In this document: piece by piece, positions 51,100 through 59,492 of the stretch | Layout: every line of letters begins with the position of its first letter | Position numbering within the stretch: position 1 is the stretch's first letter | Origin: Saprospiraceae bacterium | Lineage (GTDB): Bacteria; Bacteroidota; Bacteroidia; Chitinophagales; Saprospiraceae | DNA: 64,000 nt | Direction: 5' to 3' | Assembly: GCA_021739645.1 (NCBI GenBank) | Contig: JAIPBL010000025.1 | Span: 1 to 64,000, forward strand | Position numbers and translations under genes: made by a program | The notes under the pieces: generated by a model | Databases searched by the model: none | What the model saw: only the letters and a program-made list of their open reading frames with translations | Told to the model about the DNA's origin: nothing

Positions 51100-51573
51100 A
51101 TGGCACAGAACAAACCACTACCCAAGCTAGAGGCAGACATCGAGAACCTTCTAACGGCCATCGAATCCGCCGACGACCCAACACTGCAATTCGCTGAACT
51201 CAAAGCCGCCATCAGCGAATACAAAACCCGAAGCCGTGACCTCAGAGAGGATTGGTACAAACAGCGAAACACCATCTCCCGCCAAGCCTCCACCATCGCA
51301 GAATCCGAAATCGACCTCCTCGCAGGACACAGGGCGCCCACGCCCAGCGAAAGCCAGCCAAACCACCTCCAAACCGTCCCAGACGTAATCGCCATCGAGA
51401 GCGCCCCAAACTGCCTCTTCGTGAAACTCTCCCACGGATTCACCAACCTCCTCCAAATCGTTGACCTCGACGTAAAGGCAAGGACGCTTTTCACCACTTC
51501 CGGCACCCGCACCCTGACCGACGGCGACACCCGCAAACTCATCTTCCATCTCAAACTATACAGCACAAAATGA
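51100..51573 (+). CDS. Hypothetical protein upstream of the DUF3987 gene
   Basis: This 157-residue cytosolic protein has a helical N-terminal half (LEADIENLLTAIESADDPTL, FAELKAAISEYKTRSRDLRE) and a short beta-rich C-terminus (CLFVKLSHGFTNLLQIVDLD). No family is recognised. Its stop overlaps the DUF3987 start by four bases (ATGA), so it is translationally coupled to the replication protein and probably works with it. Confidence 0.65.
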   Translation: MAQNKPLPKLEADIENLLTAIESADDPTLQFAELKAAISEYKTRSRDLREDWYKQRNTISRQASTIAESEIDLLAGHRAPTPSESQPNHLQTVPDVIAIESAPNCLFVKLSHGFTNLLQIVDLDVKARTLFTTSGTRTLTDGDTRKLIFHLKLYSTK

Positions 51574-53060
51574 AACCCATCGACAAGCACAAACTAAAGG
51601 CCGCAGCCATCCAAAGCGCCAACGGCAACTCCCACGCCAACGGCAACTCCTACGGCATCCCTGCACCGCAGCCCGACGCCGACGCCATCGCCGAAGCCGT
51701 AAAGGCCCACATCGCAGCCGACAAGGAAAAGCCCAACCCATTCCCCATCGCAGCCCTGCCCAAATGGCTCCAGCCCTGCATCAACCACTGGCACCTCGTT
51801 TACCGCCGCCCCAAGGACTTCCACGGCACTTCCATCCTCGCAGCCGCCAGCGCCGCCATCGGCAACTCCTTCCACGTCGAGTACATCACAGGCAGCACAC
51901 AGCCCCTATCCGGTTGGTTCGTCATCGTCGGCCCCCCCAGCAGCGCCAAAAGCCCCATCATGCGCACCTGCATGAAACCCCTGTTCGAAATGGAAAAAAC
52001 CTTCCGGCAAGACCTCGACGACCAACTAAGCCAATGGGAACTCGACAAAGCCGCAGCCAGCCAGCGGAAGCTAAAAGAACCCCCAAAACCACAGTTGTAG
52101 CAACGCATCCTCAACGACGCCACCATCGAATCCCTCATCAAAGTCCTCATGCAGCAAACCTGCTGGAAAGGCGTCATCGCATTCAAGGACGAATTCATCG
52201 GCCTCATGAAAGGAATGAACTCCTACAAGCAGGGTGGGCAGGATTTAGAGCACTACCTATCCATGTGGAGCGGCATGCCCATCGTCCTCAACCGCAGCGG
52301 GATGGAGTACGCCGGGTTCGTCGAATCGCCTTTCGTCGCCATGCTCGGCGCAATCCAGCCCGGCATACTCTCCGGCCTCACCGACGGCGGAAAGGTCGCC
52401 AACGGGTTCCTATTCCGCCTCCTCTTCGGCTTCGCCGAGGACATCAAAATCCCGCTCCCCTCCAAGGAAATCCCCGACGAAGCCCACTACCAAAACTACC
52501 GCCAAGCCATCCACCGCCTCTACAACCTGCCAACCAGCCCCGACCGCCAGCCGACCATTCTCAGGATGGACCAGGATGCATTCAAGGCATACGCAGCCCA
52601 CAAGACCCACGTCGAACAGGAAATCATCAACGCCACCGACGACGAGGACACGCAGTCGCTCTACGGCAAAATGGTGGACTACGTGCTGAGGATAGCAGCA
52701 ATATTGGAGTTGTTGGAATTCGTCGGCAACGGCGACGACGGCTTTTTCAAGAACCTCAGCCACGCCGACATCGCCAAGCACCGCATCAGCCTCGCCAGCA
52801 TCAACCGGGCAATAGAAGTCATGGACTACTTCACCCGAAATTCCCTCAAAATCCTGCTGCGCACAGAGTCACCAATCGCAGCCTTGCCCAAGCGCCAACA
52901 GGCCCTGTACGAGAAGTTCCCGCTATCCATCACGAGCGGCGCAGCCAAGGAGATAGGGGAGAAGCTCGGCATGTCAGAAAGCACCGTCAAACGCCTGCTC
53001 TACAACTCAAAACTTTTCAAGGCACAGAGCGACGGTAGCTATCGAAAGCTATTCAACTGA
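51570..53060 (+). pseudogene. DUF3987 replication protein split by an in-frame amber codon
   Basis: A DUF3987 primase/helicase-type ATPase of about 496 codons is interrupted at 52098..52100 by TAG. The frame continues immediately as QRILNDATIESLIKVLM, the normal family sequence (an NDATxE motif). The N-terminal part holds the P-loop GWFVIVGPPSSAKSPIM; the C-terminal part holds GVIAFKDEFIGLMKGMN and a winged-helix end (LGMSESTVKRLLYNSK). Family members are replication proteins of plasmids, ICEs and phages. A CAG-to-TAG mutation is the simplest reading. Amber suppression or separate translation from an internal start is possible, since the rest is intact. Confidence 0.82.
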
Positions 53061-53086
53061 TTATCCACCAATAAAAACTTCAAGCC

Positions 53087-53308
53087 ATGCCACTCAAAAA
53101 GTTCATCAAAAATTCCGGCATCACCAACGTCCACGGCCACTGCCTCGACTGCGGGGAAAAGTGGAACGGAGGGCAGACAGCCCTCCTCGCCATCAAGCAC
53201 CACCAGGCCACCGGGCACCACATCCACGTCGAGCAGGCCATTTGGTGGGAGCGCCGCAGCAAGCCCGAAAAAGCCCCCAAAGAAGTAAACAATAGAAAAA
53301 CGGGCTAA
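53087..53308 (+). CDS. Small zinc-finger-like protein
   Basis: This 73-residue protein has a CLDCGEKWNGGQTALLAIK segment followed by HHQATGHHIHVEQ, a possible C2H2-like zinc site. It begins with a basic strand (PLKKFIKNSGI). It lies 26 bases after the DUF3987 gene and directly before the iteron-like cluster, so it may bind there. The family is not recognised. Confidence 0.6.
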   Translation: MPLKKFIKNSGITNVHGHCLDCGEKWNGGQTALLAIKHHQATGHHIHVEQAIWWERRSKPEKAPKEVNNRKTG

Positions 53309-53314
53309 GTACAG

Positions 53315-53605
53315 ATTTTGGACTTTTTGAACCGTCGTTAGAAGTATTTATAATTTGAGAGAGATAAAACATTATTAATCAATCAATTACAATATTACTA
53401 ACCCACATTTTCCCGGTTCATTTTCGGTTCATTTCCGGTTCAAAAAGTCCAGAATCCTACCTGAATTTCATATCTATTTTTTAATAAACTGACGTTTTGA
53501 ACCGCATTTGAACCCGTTTTGAACCGCAAAATATTTCATAAAACACTGAATATCAGTCAATTGAAAGCCTTCGGTTCAAAAGTTCAAAAAGTTCAAAAAG
53601 TCAGC
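53315..53605. other. Iteron-like CGGTTCA cluster, candidate replication origin
   Basis: In 290 AT-rich bases without a gene I count eight CGGTTCA/TGAACCG-type units: 53328, 53414, 53425, 53436, 53498, 53509 (TGAACCCG), 53520 and 53572. Degenerate GTTCAAAAAGT copies follow to 53605. Two arms, 53315..53334 and 53436..53455, form a 20-bp inverted repeat with one mismatch (inner ends TTTTTGAACCG / CGGTTCAAAAA). The position just downstream of a DUF3987 replication gene suggests an iteron origin. A regulatory array for the next gene is the alternative. Confidence 0.6.
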
Positions 53606-53620
53606 CTAAACAATTCCATC

Positions 53621-54295
53621 ATGAGAAGTTCTAAAAAACAGGTTTTGAAGGCCATCGACCACTGCTTTTCCATCGTCCAAACCGAAGCCGCCAAGTCCGA
53701 AAACAACCAGTTCCTGGAGACTGGGGCCGCCCTGCAAACCATGCGCCGCATCTTCAAGTCCATGTCCGACCGGGCCTACCTGACCCACCTCGAAGGCTAC
53801 GACGAAGACCATTCACTTCCCCGGCTGCTCCGAGTTTCGTCATCCGTCCTCCTATTGTTTTTCTGCTCCGCAATGGGCGCCCAGCCCTTGCCAGCGCCTC
53901 CCGGGTTCTACAACAACCCAGTCCCGTACAACACCGTCAGCGCCTTCCATAACGCCAGGTGCCATTTCACCGACACCGACACTTTTACCATCAGCCTGGG
54001 CAACAACTCCAGCTACTTCCCAACCAGCTACCGTACCGACCTCCCTTCCAAAATCTTCACCGCCGCCGATAGGGCCGTCCCCTTCGGAATCTATTACCAA
54101 GAATCCACGACCTCGCAGCTTTACCTAATCGCCAAGGGCTACTGCCGCAACATCTCAACCCTCGTGCCGCTGCCACGCCCCGGCTGGTACTTCGTCCGCT
54201 ACTTCCACCAAGCCAAACCCGCCCTAGTCGTCATCAACGCCCGTCACCAAACACTCAAAATCACCATCAACGGCGCTTGTGAAATACACGAGTGA
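53621..54295 (+). CDS. Fusion of a small helical domain with a secreted protein
   Basis: Residues 1-65 are helical and cytosolic-looking (SSKKQVLKAIDHCFSIVQTE, LQTMRRIFKSMSDRAYL). They lead straight into a signal-peptide-like segment, LLRVSSSVLLLFFCSAMGAQ, and a mature secreted part (TFTISLGNNSSYFPTSYRTD, GWYFVRYFHQAKPALVVINA). The same LFFCSAMGAQ-type signal opens the next two genes, so the N-terminal domain was probably joined by deletion of an intergenic region. It is 224 residues from the ATG at 53621. No known family is recognised. Confidence 0.6.
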   Translation: MRSSKKQVLKAIDHCFSIVQTEAAKSENNQFLETGAALQTMRRIFKSMSDRAYLTHLEGYDEDHSLPRLLRVSSSVLLLFFCSAMGAQPLPAPPGFYNNPVPYNTVSAFHNARCHFTDTDTFTISLGNNSSYFPTSYRTDLPSKIFTAADRAVPFGIYYQESTTSQLYLIAKGYCRNISTLVPLPRPGWYFVRYFHQAKPALVVINARHQTLKITINGACEIHE

Positions 54296-54319
54296 ACCGT
54301 CACCAAAATCAAATCAGCC

Positions 54320-54775
54320 ATGAAATCGAAGATTCACACCACCACCATTTTCATCCTTTTTTGCTCCGCAATGGGCGCACAGTCCTTCCCCCACGACCTC
54401 GACGAACGGGAGCGCATGGACACCGTCACCACCATCTACCATCTCCACAATTTCAGCGACCACCTGCGAACCTTCGCCCAAGACACCGTCACCGTCGAAG
54501 TCTATTTCGAACAGCGCAAAACCACCAAAATGCCGGATAGCTCCTTGATGGCCTACAAGTCCGAATGCGTCCAAACAAGCCTGCTCAAGTCCACTCGCAC
54601 CGCTGGCAGCTTCTTCTATCCAATCACTCGAAAGAACGGCAGGTACATCCTCTACTTTTTCCGAAACGGCTGCTTCGTCGAATCGAGCCTCGACTCGTTG
54701 CCGGACGGCACTACCAGCCAATTCTTTCGAGTCTGGGGCAACTGCAAGCCACCACTCAAGACCACGAGGATTTAG
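54320..54775 (+). CDS. Small secreted protein (SAMGAQ family, copy 2)
   Basis: This 151-residue protein has a clear signal peptide (IHTTTIFILFCSAMGAQ) and a mature part of strands and polar loops (VTTIYHLHNFSDHLRTFAQD, GSFFYPITRKNGRYILYFF). The signal resembles those of the flanking genes. It follows the fusion gene by 24 bases, suggesting cotranscription. Function is unknown; island-borne secreted proteins may act in surface exclusion or host interaction (inference only). Confidence 0.65.
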   Translation: MKSKIHTTTIFILFCSAMGAQSFPHDLDERERMDTVTTIYHLHNFSDHLRTFAQDTVTVEVYFEQRKTTKMPDSSLMAYKSECVQTSLLKSTRTAGSFFYPITRKNGRYILYFFRNGCFVESSLDSLPDGTTSQFFRVWGNCKPPLKTTRI

Positions 54776-54856
54776 TCTCAGTATTTTACTTGTCGTCAGG
54801 CCGTGCCATACGAGGCACGGCCTTTCATTTTCATTCACCACTTCAAACTTTTTATC

Positions 54857-55222
54857 ATGAAAAAATCAATCACCACTGCCATCTTCCTACTTTTTGTTTG
54901 CTTCGCAATGAGCGCACAGAAAACCCGCTGCTCGTACTTCATCACCTTCAACTGGGGCTGCTCGTACCCCGGCCAGTTCGCTGCACAGTTCCATCCATCC
55001 GACCAATCGCTCACCGTCACGCCAGTCCCCGGCAGCTTCGGCGGCATCGTCTCGGTCGCCGTCTTCGACAACATCAACTGCGGCAACCCGCCACTGTGCA
55101 CCCACCAATTCAAAAAACCAGTCACCGCCACCGCCAGCATCCCATCAGCTTGGTATGCTTGCGCATTGGGCGCACAGCCGCTGTTCATCCGAATCTGCTG
55201 GATGGAGAATTCTACGGAATGA
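54857..55222 (+). CDS. Small secreted protein (SAMGAQ family, copy 3)
   Basis: This 121-residue protein has the signal peptide SITTAIFLLFVCFAMSAQ and a mature domain with four to six cysteines (KTRCSYF, WGCSYPGQF, NINCGNPPLCTHQF, IRICWME), which probably form disulfides outside the cytosol. It is the third of three adjacent small secreted genes with similar signals. The ATG at 54857 is the only good start. A GC-rich inverted repeat (AAGCCCCGC ... GCGGGGCT) follows the stop. Confidence 0.65.
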   Translation: MKKSITTAIFLLFVCFAMSAQKTRCSYFITFNWGCSYPGQFAAQFHPSDQSLTVTPVPGSFGGIVSVAVFDNINCGNPPLCTHQFKKPVTATASIPSAWYACALGAQPLFIRICWMENSTE

Positions 55223-55329
55223 AAAAGCCCCGCCCCGACGCATTGTCGGAGCGGGGCTCGAAATCAGTTAATATAAATATCACCCCAAAAGTAGAATAAA
55301 AAAATAACTTTGCGGAAATAAAAACAGAA

Positions 55330-55572
55330 ATGGAAAAAGAAAAGTCCACATTTGAACAGTTAAAAGAGAAATTGCCAACTGGTTTTACCCGCATCGTAAC
55401 GGAGCGACTCGCTGAAAAGGGAATAAAGACTTCTCCTCGCAACGTTAGCTATGTAGCGGCGGGCAAATCCAGGAACCAAGATATCGAAGCCGAGCTTTTG
55501 AAGCTCCTTGACGAAAAAATCGAATCCGAATTTGAAATTGCTGTCAAGGAAAAACTCGCCAAACTGAAATAG
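55330..55572 (+). CDS. Small charged hypothetical protein
   Basis: This 80-residue helical, highly charged cytosolic protein (STFEQLKEKLPTGFTRIVTE, DIEAELLKLLDEKIESEFEI) has a middle (SPRNVSYVAAGKSRNQDI) that resembles the HTH centre of small phage-type DNA-binding proteins. TAACTTTG at 55305..55312 is a good -7 element just upstream, giving a leader of about 12 bases. A regulatory role is possible, not shown. Confidence 0.6.
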   Translation: MEKEKSTFEQLKEKLPTGFTRIVTERLAEKGIKTSPRNVSYVAAGKSRNQDIEAELLKLLDEKIESEFEIAVKEKLAKLK

Positions 55573-55978
55573 TAGCCAGTACACCTGTACCACCTTCAGC
55601 GGTATTCCCGCCCCGCAATGCTGACGGGGCTTTACAGTGATGCTCCACTCCGTTCTACAACAACCGTCAGCGGCCTAAAAAGAAGAGGCCGCTTCCTTCA
55701 AGGTAGGCCGCCGCCCGGCCTGCGTGTGCCAGTGTGCGCCGTTCCTAGCGCAATTGGCACCTCCACTCCGTTCTGGTCACATTATCGCATTCCGGTCGCT
55801 CAGCCCGCTCCCTTTTATTTGCGCCGCTCAGCCCGCTTGCGCATTGGCGCTACCGCTACCGTGACATTCAATCGTATTTGCTGTTTGATGTGCTTCGCCC
55901 AGACAAGGGCATTTAAGGGGGGTGTGCGCCGTCCCCGTCCGTTCCCCGCTGGGTCGGTCGGTTCTGGCGGTGTGGCCT
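55573..55978. other. GC-rich region without a clear gene
   Basis: These 406 bases hold an AGCGGCC / GGCCGCT hairpin near 55670 and repeated CAGCCCGCT words. Open frames run through both strands but have no convincing composition or similarity. I see nothing that can be annotated as a gene. Confidence 0.35.
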
Positions 55979-56254
55979 TTACCAGCTTGCCTGCAGTGCG
56001 TGGCGTTCGGCAGCGTCGGCGTGGTTTCTTGTGGCTTCTGTGGCTTCGAGCCAGTCCAGCCCGTCGCCGTCCTCCTCGGCTTGCCTTGCCCTTTTTGCCT
56101 GCTCAGTTGCCAGCCTCGCATGGTCGGCGGCGTGGTCGGCGTGGTAGTTTGCGCTGTAGGTGCCTTTGGTCTTGGCGCTTGTTGCGGCGTTTTCGGCGGC
56201 GGCTTTTGCCCTGTTTTCGTGCAGTGTCACGGTGTCTGTTGTTGTGGTTGTCAT
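55979..56254 (-). CDS. Ala/His-rich helical protein, tentative
   Basis: This 91-residue minus-strand frame begins TTTTTDTVTLHENRAK and continues in an all-helical, Ala/His/Glu-rich pattern (YHADHAADHARLATEQAKRA, LDWLEATEATRNHADAAERH). The leader upstream is AT-rich, as expected for a Bacteroidota start. A long plus-strand frame crosses the same bases but has a poor hydrophobic composition here. No family is recognised. Confidence 0.45.
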   Translation of the reverse strand: MTTTTTDTVTLHENRAKAAAENAATSAKTKGTYSANYHADHAADHARLATEQAKRARQAEEDGDGLDWLEATEATRNHADAAERHALQASW

Positions 56255-56465
56255 CTGCTTTTTTTTTGTATTTGTTTGTCCGCCTTGGTCTCTCGCCCTT
56301 GGCGTTTTTGTTGTCTCTAAGTTACGGTTTTTTCTTCATTATTTCCGTTTTTATTTCCGTTTTTATTTCTTCTTTTTTTCATATCTTGTAGCTGTTATCA
56401 GCAGTTTGGGAGTGTATCCGGCTTGGTTTCCGTACTGCTTTTGTAGTCGCCGTGTGTATTTTGTT

Positions 56466-57011
56466 ATGTCGTTTCCCGTTTCTCTTGCGTCTCGCTTTCC
56501 TGTGGTCGGCCTGTCCGGTAGCCGCCGCCCATCGCCCAGCCTGTTGGCGGCTGCGGGTGGGTTCGTTTCCGGCTTGGTGAGTTCGGCCTGGTCTGGTGTG
56601 TTGGTGGTGGGCTGTGCTGCGGGAGTTGATCAAGTTGGCAGGTCTAGCGGGCTGCCTTCGTCCCGGTTGCGGGTGTTCAGTGTGGCAGGTTTAGAGCGTT
56701 GGCAGTTTGCGCAGCGATCCGCCGCATTGGTTTCAGCATTGGCAGCGGCGGGTGGGTGTTTGGTTTCCTTTCCTGGTGGCCCTTGCCCCGTTGGGCTTGC
56801 GCCTTGTTCCGTTTGGCGGCCGTCTGGTGGTTCGGGTTCCTGGGGTTCGGTTTGTATGGCGCTTGGGCTAGGGGTGCCGGTCCTGTTGTACAGCCCTGGG
56901 CCTGTTGTCATAGCCCCGCCAGCCGTTGCGGGTCGGTTCGTAGCCGTTGCGGGTGCTGCTGGTTGGTGGGTTTCCGCATCGCTTGTGCCTGTTCAGCAGG
57001 TGCTTTTTTAG
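56466..57011 (+). CDS. SLOG/DprA-like Rossmann-fold protein, tentative
   Basis: This 181-residue plus-strand frame starts SFPVSLASRFPVVGLSGSRR and has the layout of SLOG-superfamily nucleotide-binding proteins. It has a VVGLSGSRRPS strand-loop, then GVLVVGCAAGVDQVGRSSG (compare GGAxGxD), a RVFSVAGLERW strand, and a late glycine-rich SWGSVCMALGLGVPVLLYSP. SLOG proteins bind nucleotides or nucleotide signals and occur in plasmids and defence systems. The base composition is unlike the neighbours (GT-rich sense strand). It is divergent from the Ala/His-rich gene. The call is by fold pattern only. Confidence 0.5.
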   Translation: MSFPVSLASRFPVVGLSGSRRPSPSLLAAAGGFVSGLVSSAWSGVLVVGCAAGVDQVGRSSGLPSSRLRVFSVAGLERWQFAQRSAALVSALAAAGGCLVSFPGGPCPVGLAPCSVWRPSGGSGSWGSVCMALGLGVPVLLYSPGPVVIAPPAVAGRFVAVAGAAGWWVSASLVPVQQVLF

Positions 57012-57034
57012 CCTTATTTTAGTAAAATAAAAAT

Positions 57035-57110
57035 GTATTTTCTTTCCGATTTTCTTTCTCTTTTTTTTTCTCTTTTTCTTTCTCTTTTTCTTTCCATTTT
57101 TGTATCTTTA
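57035..57110 (+). repeat. Pure pyrimidine tract and -7 element
   Basis: A run of TTTCTTTCTCTTTTTT-type sequence spans 57040..57098 with almost no purine on the plus strand. It ends at TATCTTTA (57103..57110), a possible -7 element for the gene at 57142. Such polypurine/polypyrimidine tracts can form triplex DNA. A small ATTTTA-g-TAAAAT hairpin lies just before. Confidence 0.5.
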
Positions 57111-57141
57111 CACTATCAGTTAATCACTAAATATCAAGAGC

Positions 57142-57513
57142 ATGACTAGCACATCCTATCTCGCTACCAGCGTTGAGGCATCCCGCCTCCGTCACCTTGA
57201 AGAAGGCAACAATTTTTTCTACCACGCAGACAAGGCCGAGCAGCGGGCTTTGACCGTTTCCCAGGCCTGCGCAGATTGGGCGCCTACCATGTCCGCTCAT
57301 TGGCTTGGTTCTGACAAGTTCATTATTACCATCCTTTGCCCCGGTCGCCGTTTTGACGAAGCGTACCACATCCACAAAGAGAAGGCATTTTACCACGTCG
57401 AGGAGTTGACGCCTGCCGTTTTATTTGTCCGTTGTTTACCGCCATCCGATCGCCGTCACGAGCCTGAGCGCTTTGTTTTGGAGGAGGTCGCCATGTGTTT
57501 TATGCCATTCTAA
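57142..57513 (+). CDS. Hypothetical protein of the island (123 residues)
   Basis: A cytosolic protein with no recognised family. It starts TSTSYLATSVEASRLRHLEE, has an aromatic-rich middle (FYHADKAEQRALTVSQACAD) and strands FIITILCPGRRFDEAYHIH and TPAVLFVRCLPPS. It has its own promoter-like element and a terminator after the stop, so it is a one-gene unit. Confidence 0.6.
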   Translation: MTSTSYLATSVEASRLRHLEEGNNFFYHADKAEQRALTVSQACADWAPTMSAHWLGSDKFIITILCPGRRFDEAYHIHKEKAFYHVEELTPAVLFVRCLPPSDRRHEPERFVLEEVAMCFMPF

Positions 57514-57531
57514 GAATCATAGCTGCATTGG

Positions 57532-57590
57532 GCCCGGCGTCTGGCAACTATGAGAAAACCAGTCGCACCCGCCAGCGTCGGGCTTTTTTA
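57532..57590 (+). terminator. Intrinsic terminator
   Basis: GCCCGGCGTCTGGC and GCCAGCGTCGGGC form an imperfect GC stem around a 25-base loop. It is followed by TTTTTTA, 18 bases after the preceding stop. The next 235 bases (to 57825) hold no clear gene. Confidence 0.7.
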
Positions 57591-57825
57591 AAAGACACCC
57601 CAAAGTGCCATTTCCTCTTGCGCAAGTAGTACGGGCTAGAAGGCTTTACCCTTTTGTTCGAGAATAAGCCCTTCCAGGAGTAGCTGGATAAATCGGGAAG
57701 TTGAAAAGGGAGTTTCCGGCTTTGCTGCAAAGTCGCTGAACGCCACAGCTTGGCGGCAGGGGGTGGAGCATCCCTGTTCAATCACTTCGCTTTAATTCAT
57801 TTTTTAACATCAAACATTTACAACT

Positions 57826-58482
57826 ATGAAAAATCTCAATCCAATCACTGACCTCAAAAAACTGGAGAAAATCGAAATCCGCTACATGCCCGGCAATCCC
57901 CGCTCCTACCGCCTTGACCTAGGGAAAGGAGTGCTGAACCTCGAAGGCCGAGAACAGGTCACCAAGCCCGGCGCAGACTTTCAAGTCGTCCCGGTGGCGT
58001 TCCGTTGCCTCGAAGATGGTCTATTTGGCCAAGACCGCAAAAAATGGTGCGAGGTCTATTTCATCAATGAATCCGGCCACCTCTCCGTTTTCATGTTCCA
58101 CGGTTACAGCGTCCAGAACCTCAGCGAATCGGCCCGGGACCTTTTCTACGAAAACAAGGGACTTTGCGAGGTGCTTTGGGACGTGAAGCTGGTGAAGAAG
58201 GCCACCAAAGAAGACAAACCGTACTACATGGCCTTTTTCGACTTCACCCCACTAAAGGAGGAGGAACTGAAAAAGCACCAAGCCCTGATTGACGACATCG
58301 AGGCCACCTATTTCCACATTTACCGCTCCGACACGATGGAAGCTAAGACGCTGTATTCCCAAAATTACAGCACTCACCTAGAGCCGACACGGGCAGAAAT
58401 CGAGGCCGAGAAGGAAAGGCAATCGGCGCTCATTGCCGAGTTTTCCGACAAGGAGCAAGAACCACAAGCCAAAGCCGCTTAA
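57826..58482 (+). CDS. Hypothetical island protein (218 residues)
   Basis: This cytosolic protein has no recognised family. Strand-rich N-terminal half: LEKIEIRYMPGNPRSYRLDL, FQVVPVAFRCLEDGLFGQD, WCEVYFINESGHLSVFMFHG. Helical C-terminal half: TPLKEEELKKHQALIDDIEA and a charged tail (EAEKERQSALIAEFSDKEQ). Similar-sized proteins are common in plasmid and ICE accessory regions. It is followed by a short tandem repeat and the J-domain gene. Confidence 0.6.
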   Translation: MKNLNPITDLKKLEKIEIRYMPGNPRSYRLDLGKGVLNLEGREQVTKPGADFQVVPVAFRCLEDGLFGQDRKKWCEVYFINESGHLSVFMFHGYSVQNLSESARDLFYENKGLCEVLWDVKLVKKATKEDKPYYMAFFDFTPLKEEELKKHQALIDDIEATYFHIYRSDTMEAKTLYSQNYSTHLEPTRAEIEAEKERQSALIAEFSDKEQEPQAKAA

Positions 58483-58567
58483 ACGGTAGTCATGTTTTTA
58501 TGATAGTGTGTCTTTTCGGGGTGGGAGTGAGGTTAGGTTGTTATTGTAGCTGGTTGATTTTGCCGCA

Positions 58568-58604
58568 GCACTGACTGCCAACTGCCAACTGCTGACTGCC
58601 AACT
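58568..58604. repeat. ACTGCCA tandem repeat
   Basis: Five near copies of ACTGCCA or ACTGCTG lie between two island genes. It is another unit type of the gene-end tandem repeats and the only clear one inside the island. Confidence 0.65.
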
Positions 58605-58646
58605 AAACACTTCCCGCCCCATTTCCCTCACTTCTAAATCTGGAAA

Positions 58647-59147
58647 ATGAAAAATCACTTTTCGGGCTGCACCAGCCTTGACGAGGCTAAAGCCCTATAC
58701 CGTAAACTGGTCATGCAGTTGCACCCCGACGTTTCCGGCTACGACAGCACAGAGGATTTTAAAGCGATGCAAAACCAGTTCGAGGCGTTCCGTCCTAGTG
58801 CCGAGCAGGAGAAGTTCAAAGGAGAGTTTGAGCAGTGGAGGCCAGATATTTTTATGGCCGTCATCGAGCAGCTTTCAAAACTTGAAGGCATCGCCGTTGA
58901 GGTGTGCGGCTCGTTCATTTGGATTGGTGGCAACACCTACCCGCACCGGGCAGCCATCAAGGCCACCGAAACGGGCGACTATTTCCACCCGGCCGCATGG
59001 CACCACAAAAAACAGCTTTGGTATTTTTCGCCCCTGGGCTACCGCAAGCGCAGCGGCAACGAGTTGGGTATGGACGAAATCCGGAGCAAGTACGGCAGCG
59101 AATTTGTCGGCCATAAATGGGAAGGTGCCAACACATTAACCGCCTAA
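58647..59147 (+). CDS. J-domain (DnaJ-like) protein
   Basis: This 166-residue protein has an N-terminal J-domain: LDEAKALYRKLVMQLHPDVS with the essential HPD tripeptide, then DSTEDFKAMQNQFEAFRP. The C-terminal part (IAVEVCGSFIWIGGNTYPHR, YFHPAAWHHKKQLWYFSPLG) is a conserved domain of plasmid- and phage-borne J proteins without a zinc region. J-domains stimulate Hsp70, and mobile elements use them in replication or particle assembly. A perfect hairpin follows its stop. Confidence 0.82.
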   Translation: MKNHFSGCTSLDEAKALYRKLVMQLHPDVSGYDSTEDFKAMQNQFEAFRPSAEQEKFKGEFEQWRPDIFMAVIEQLSKLEGIAVEVCGSFIWIGGNTYPHRAAIKATETGDYFHPAAWHHKKQLWYFSPLGYRKRSGNELGMDEIRSKYGSEFVGHKWEGANTLTA

Positions 59148-59157
59148 CAGTTGACCG

Positions 59158-59188
59158 CCCACAGTCCCAGCGCTCCTGGGACTGTGGG
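59158..59188 (+). terminator. Perfect 13-bp hairpin
   Basis: CCCACAGTCCCAG (59158..59170) and CTGGGACTGTGGG (59176..59188) are perfectly complementary around a 5-base loop, just after the J-domain gene. No U tract follows, so it may stop transcription only partly. Confidence 0.65.
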
Positions 59189-59240
59189 CATAAATCCCTA
59201 ACTTTCGCCCTCATGCCTTCCTTACCAATTCCATCCAGCA

Positions 59241-59492
59241 ATGAACGTCATCAACATCACCTACCACAAAGACGACCAACCGCTCCACGATTGCCAGATT
59301 ACCCTGTCACGGAACATTTCCGAAATGTTCATCAAAAACCTAAAAGAGCACTTTGAAATCGAACTACTGCAAGGCGAGACCATCGAAACGGAAGAATCGG
59401 TGACGGTTCGATTTTCTGCGTCAAGGGAAAAATTGAAGGCACTGCAAGGGGCAGTTTATGAGGCGCTGATTTTTGAGAAGAACCGGAATTAA
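59241..59492 (+). CDS. Small hypothetical protein (83 residues)
   Basis: This cytosolic alpha-beta protein (VINITYHKDDQPLHDCQITL, ISEMFIKNLKEHFEIELLQG, VTVRFSASREKLKALQGAVY) has no recognised family. It lies 94 bases after the J-domain gene, beyond the hairpin. It is the last gene of the island side before the CRISPR locus. Confidence 0.6.
   Translation: MNVINITYHKDDQPLHDCQITLSRNISEMFIKNLKEHFEIELLQGETIETEESVTVRFSASREKLKALQGAVYEALIFEKNRN

Noticed and set aside
53315-53605. Reading the CGGTTCA cluster as a CRISPR array
   Set aside because: Copies are too short, unevenly spaced and in both orientations.
55618-56391. A 257-residue plus-strand frame in the GC-rich part of the island
   Set aside because: Cys/Arg/Ser-rich with no start context or family pattern; half of it is antisense to the tentative Ala/His-rich gene.
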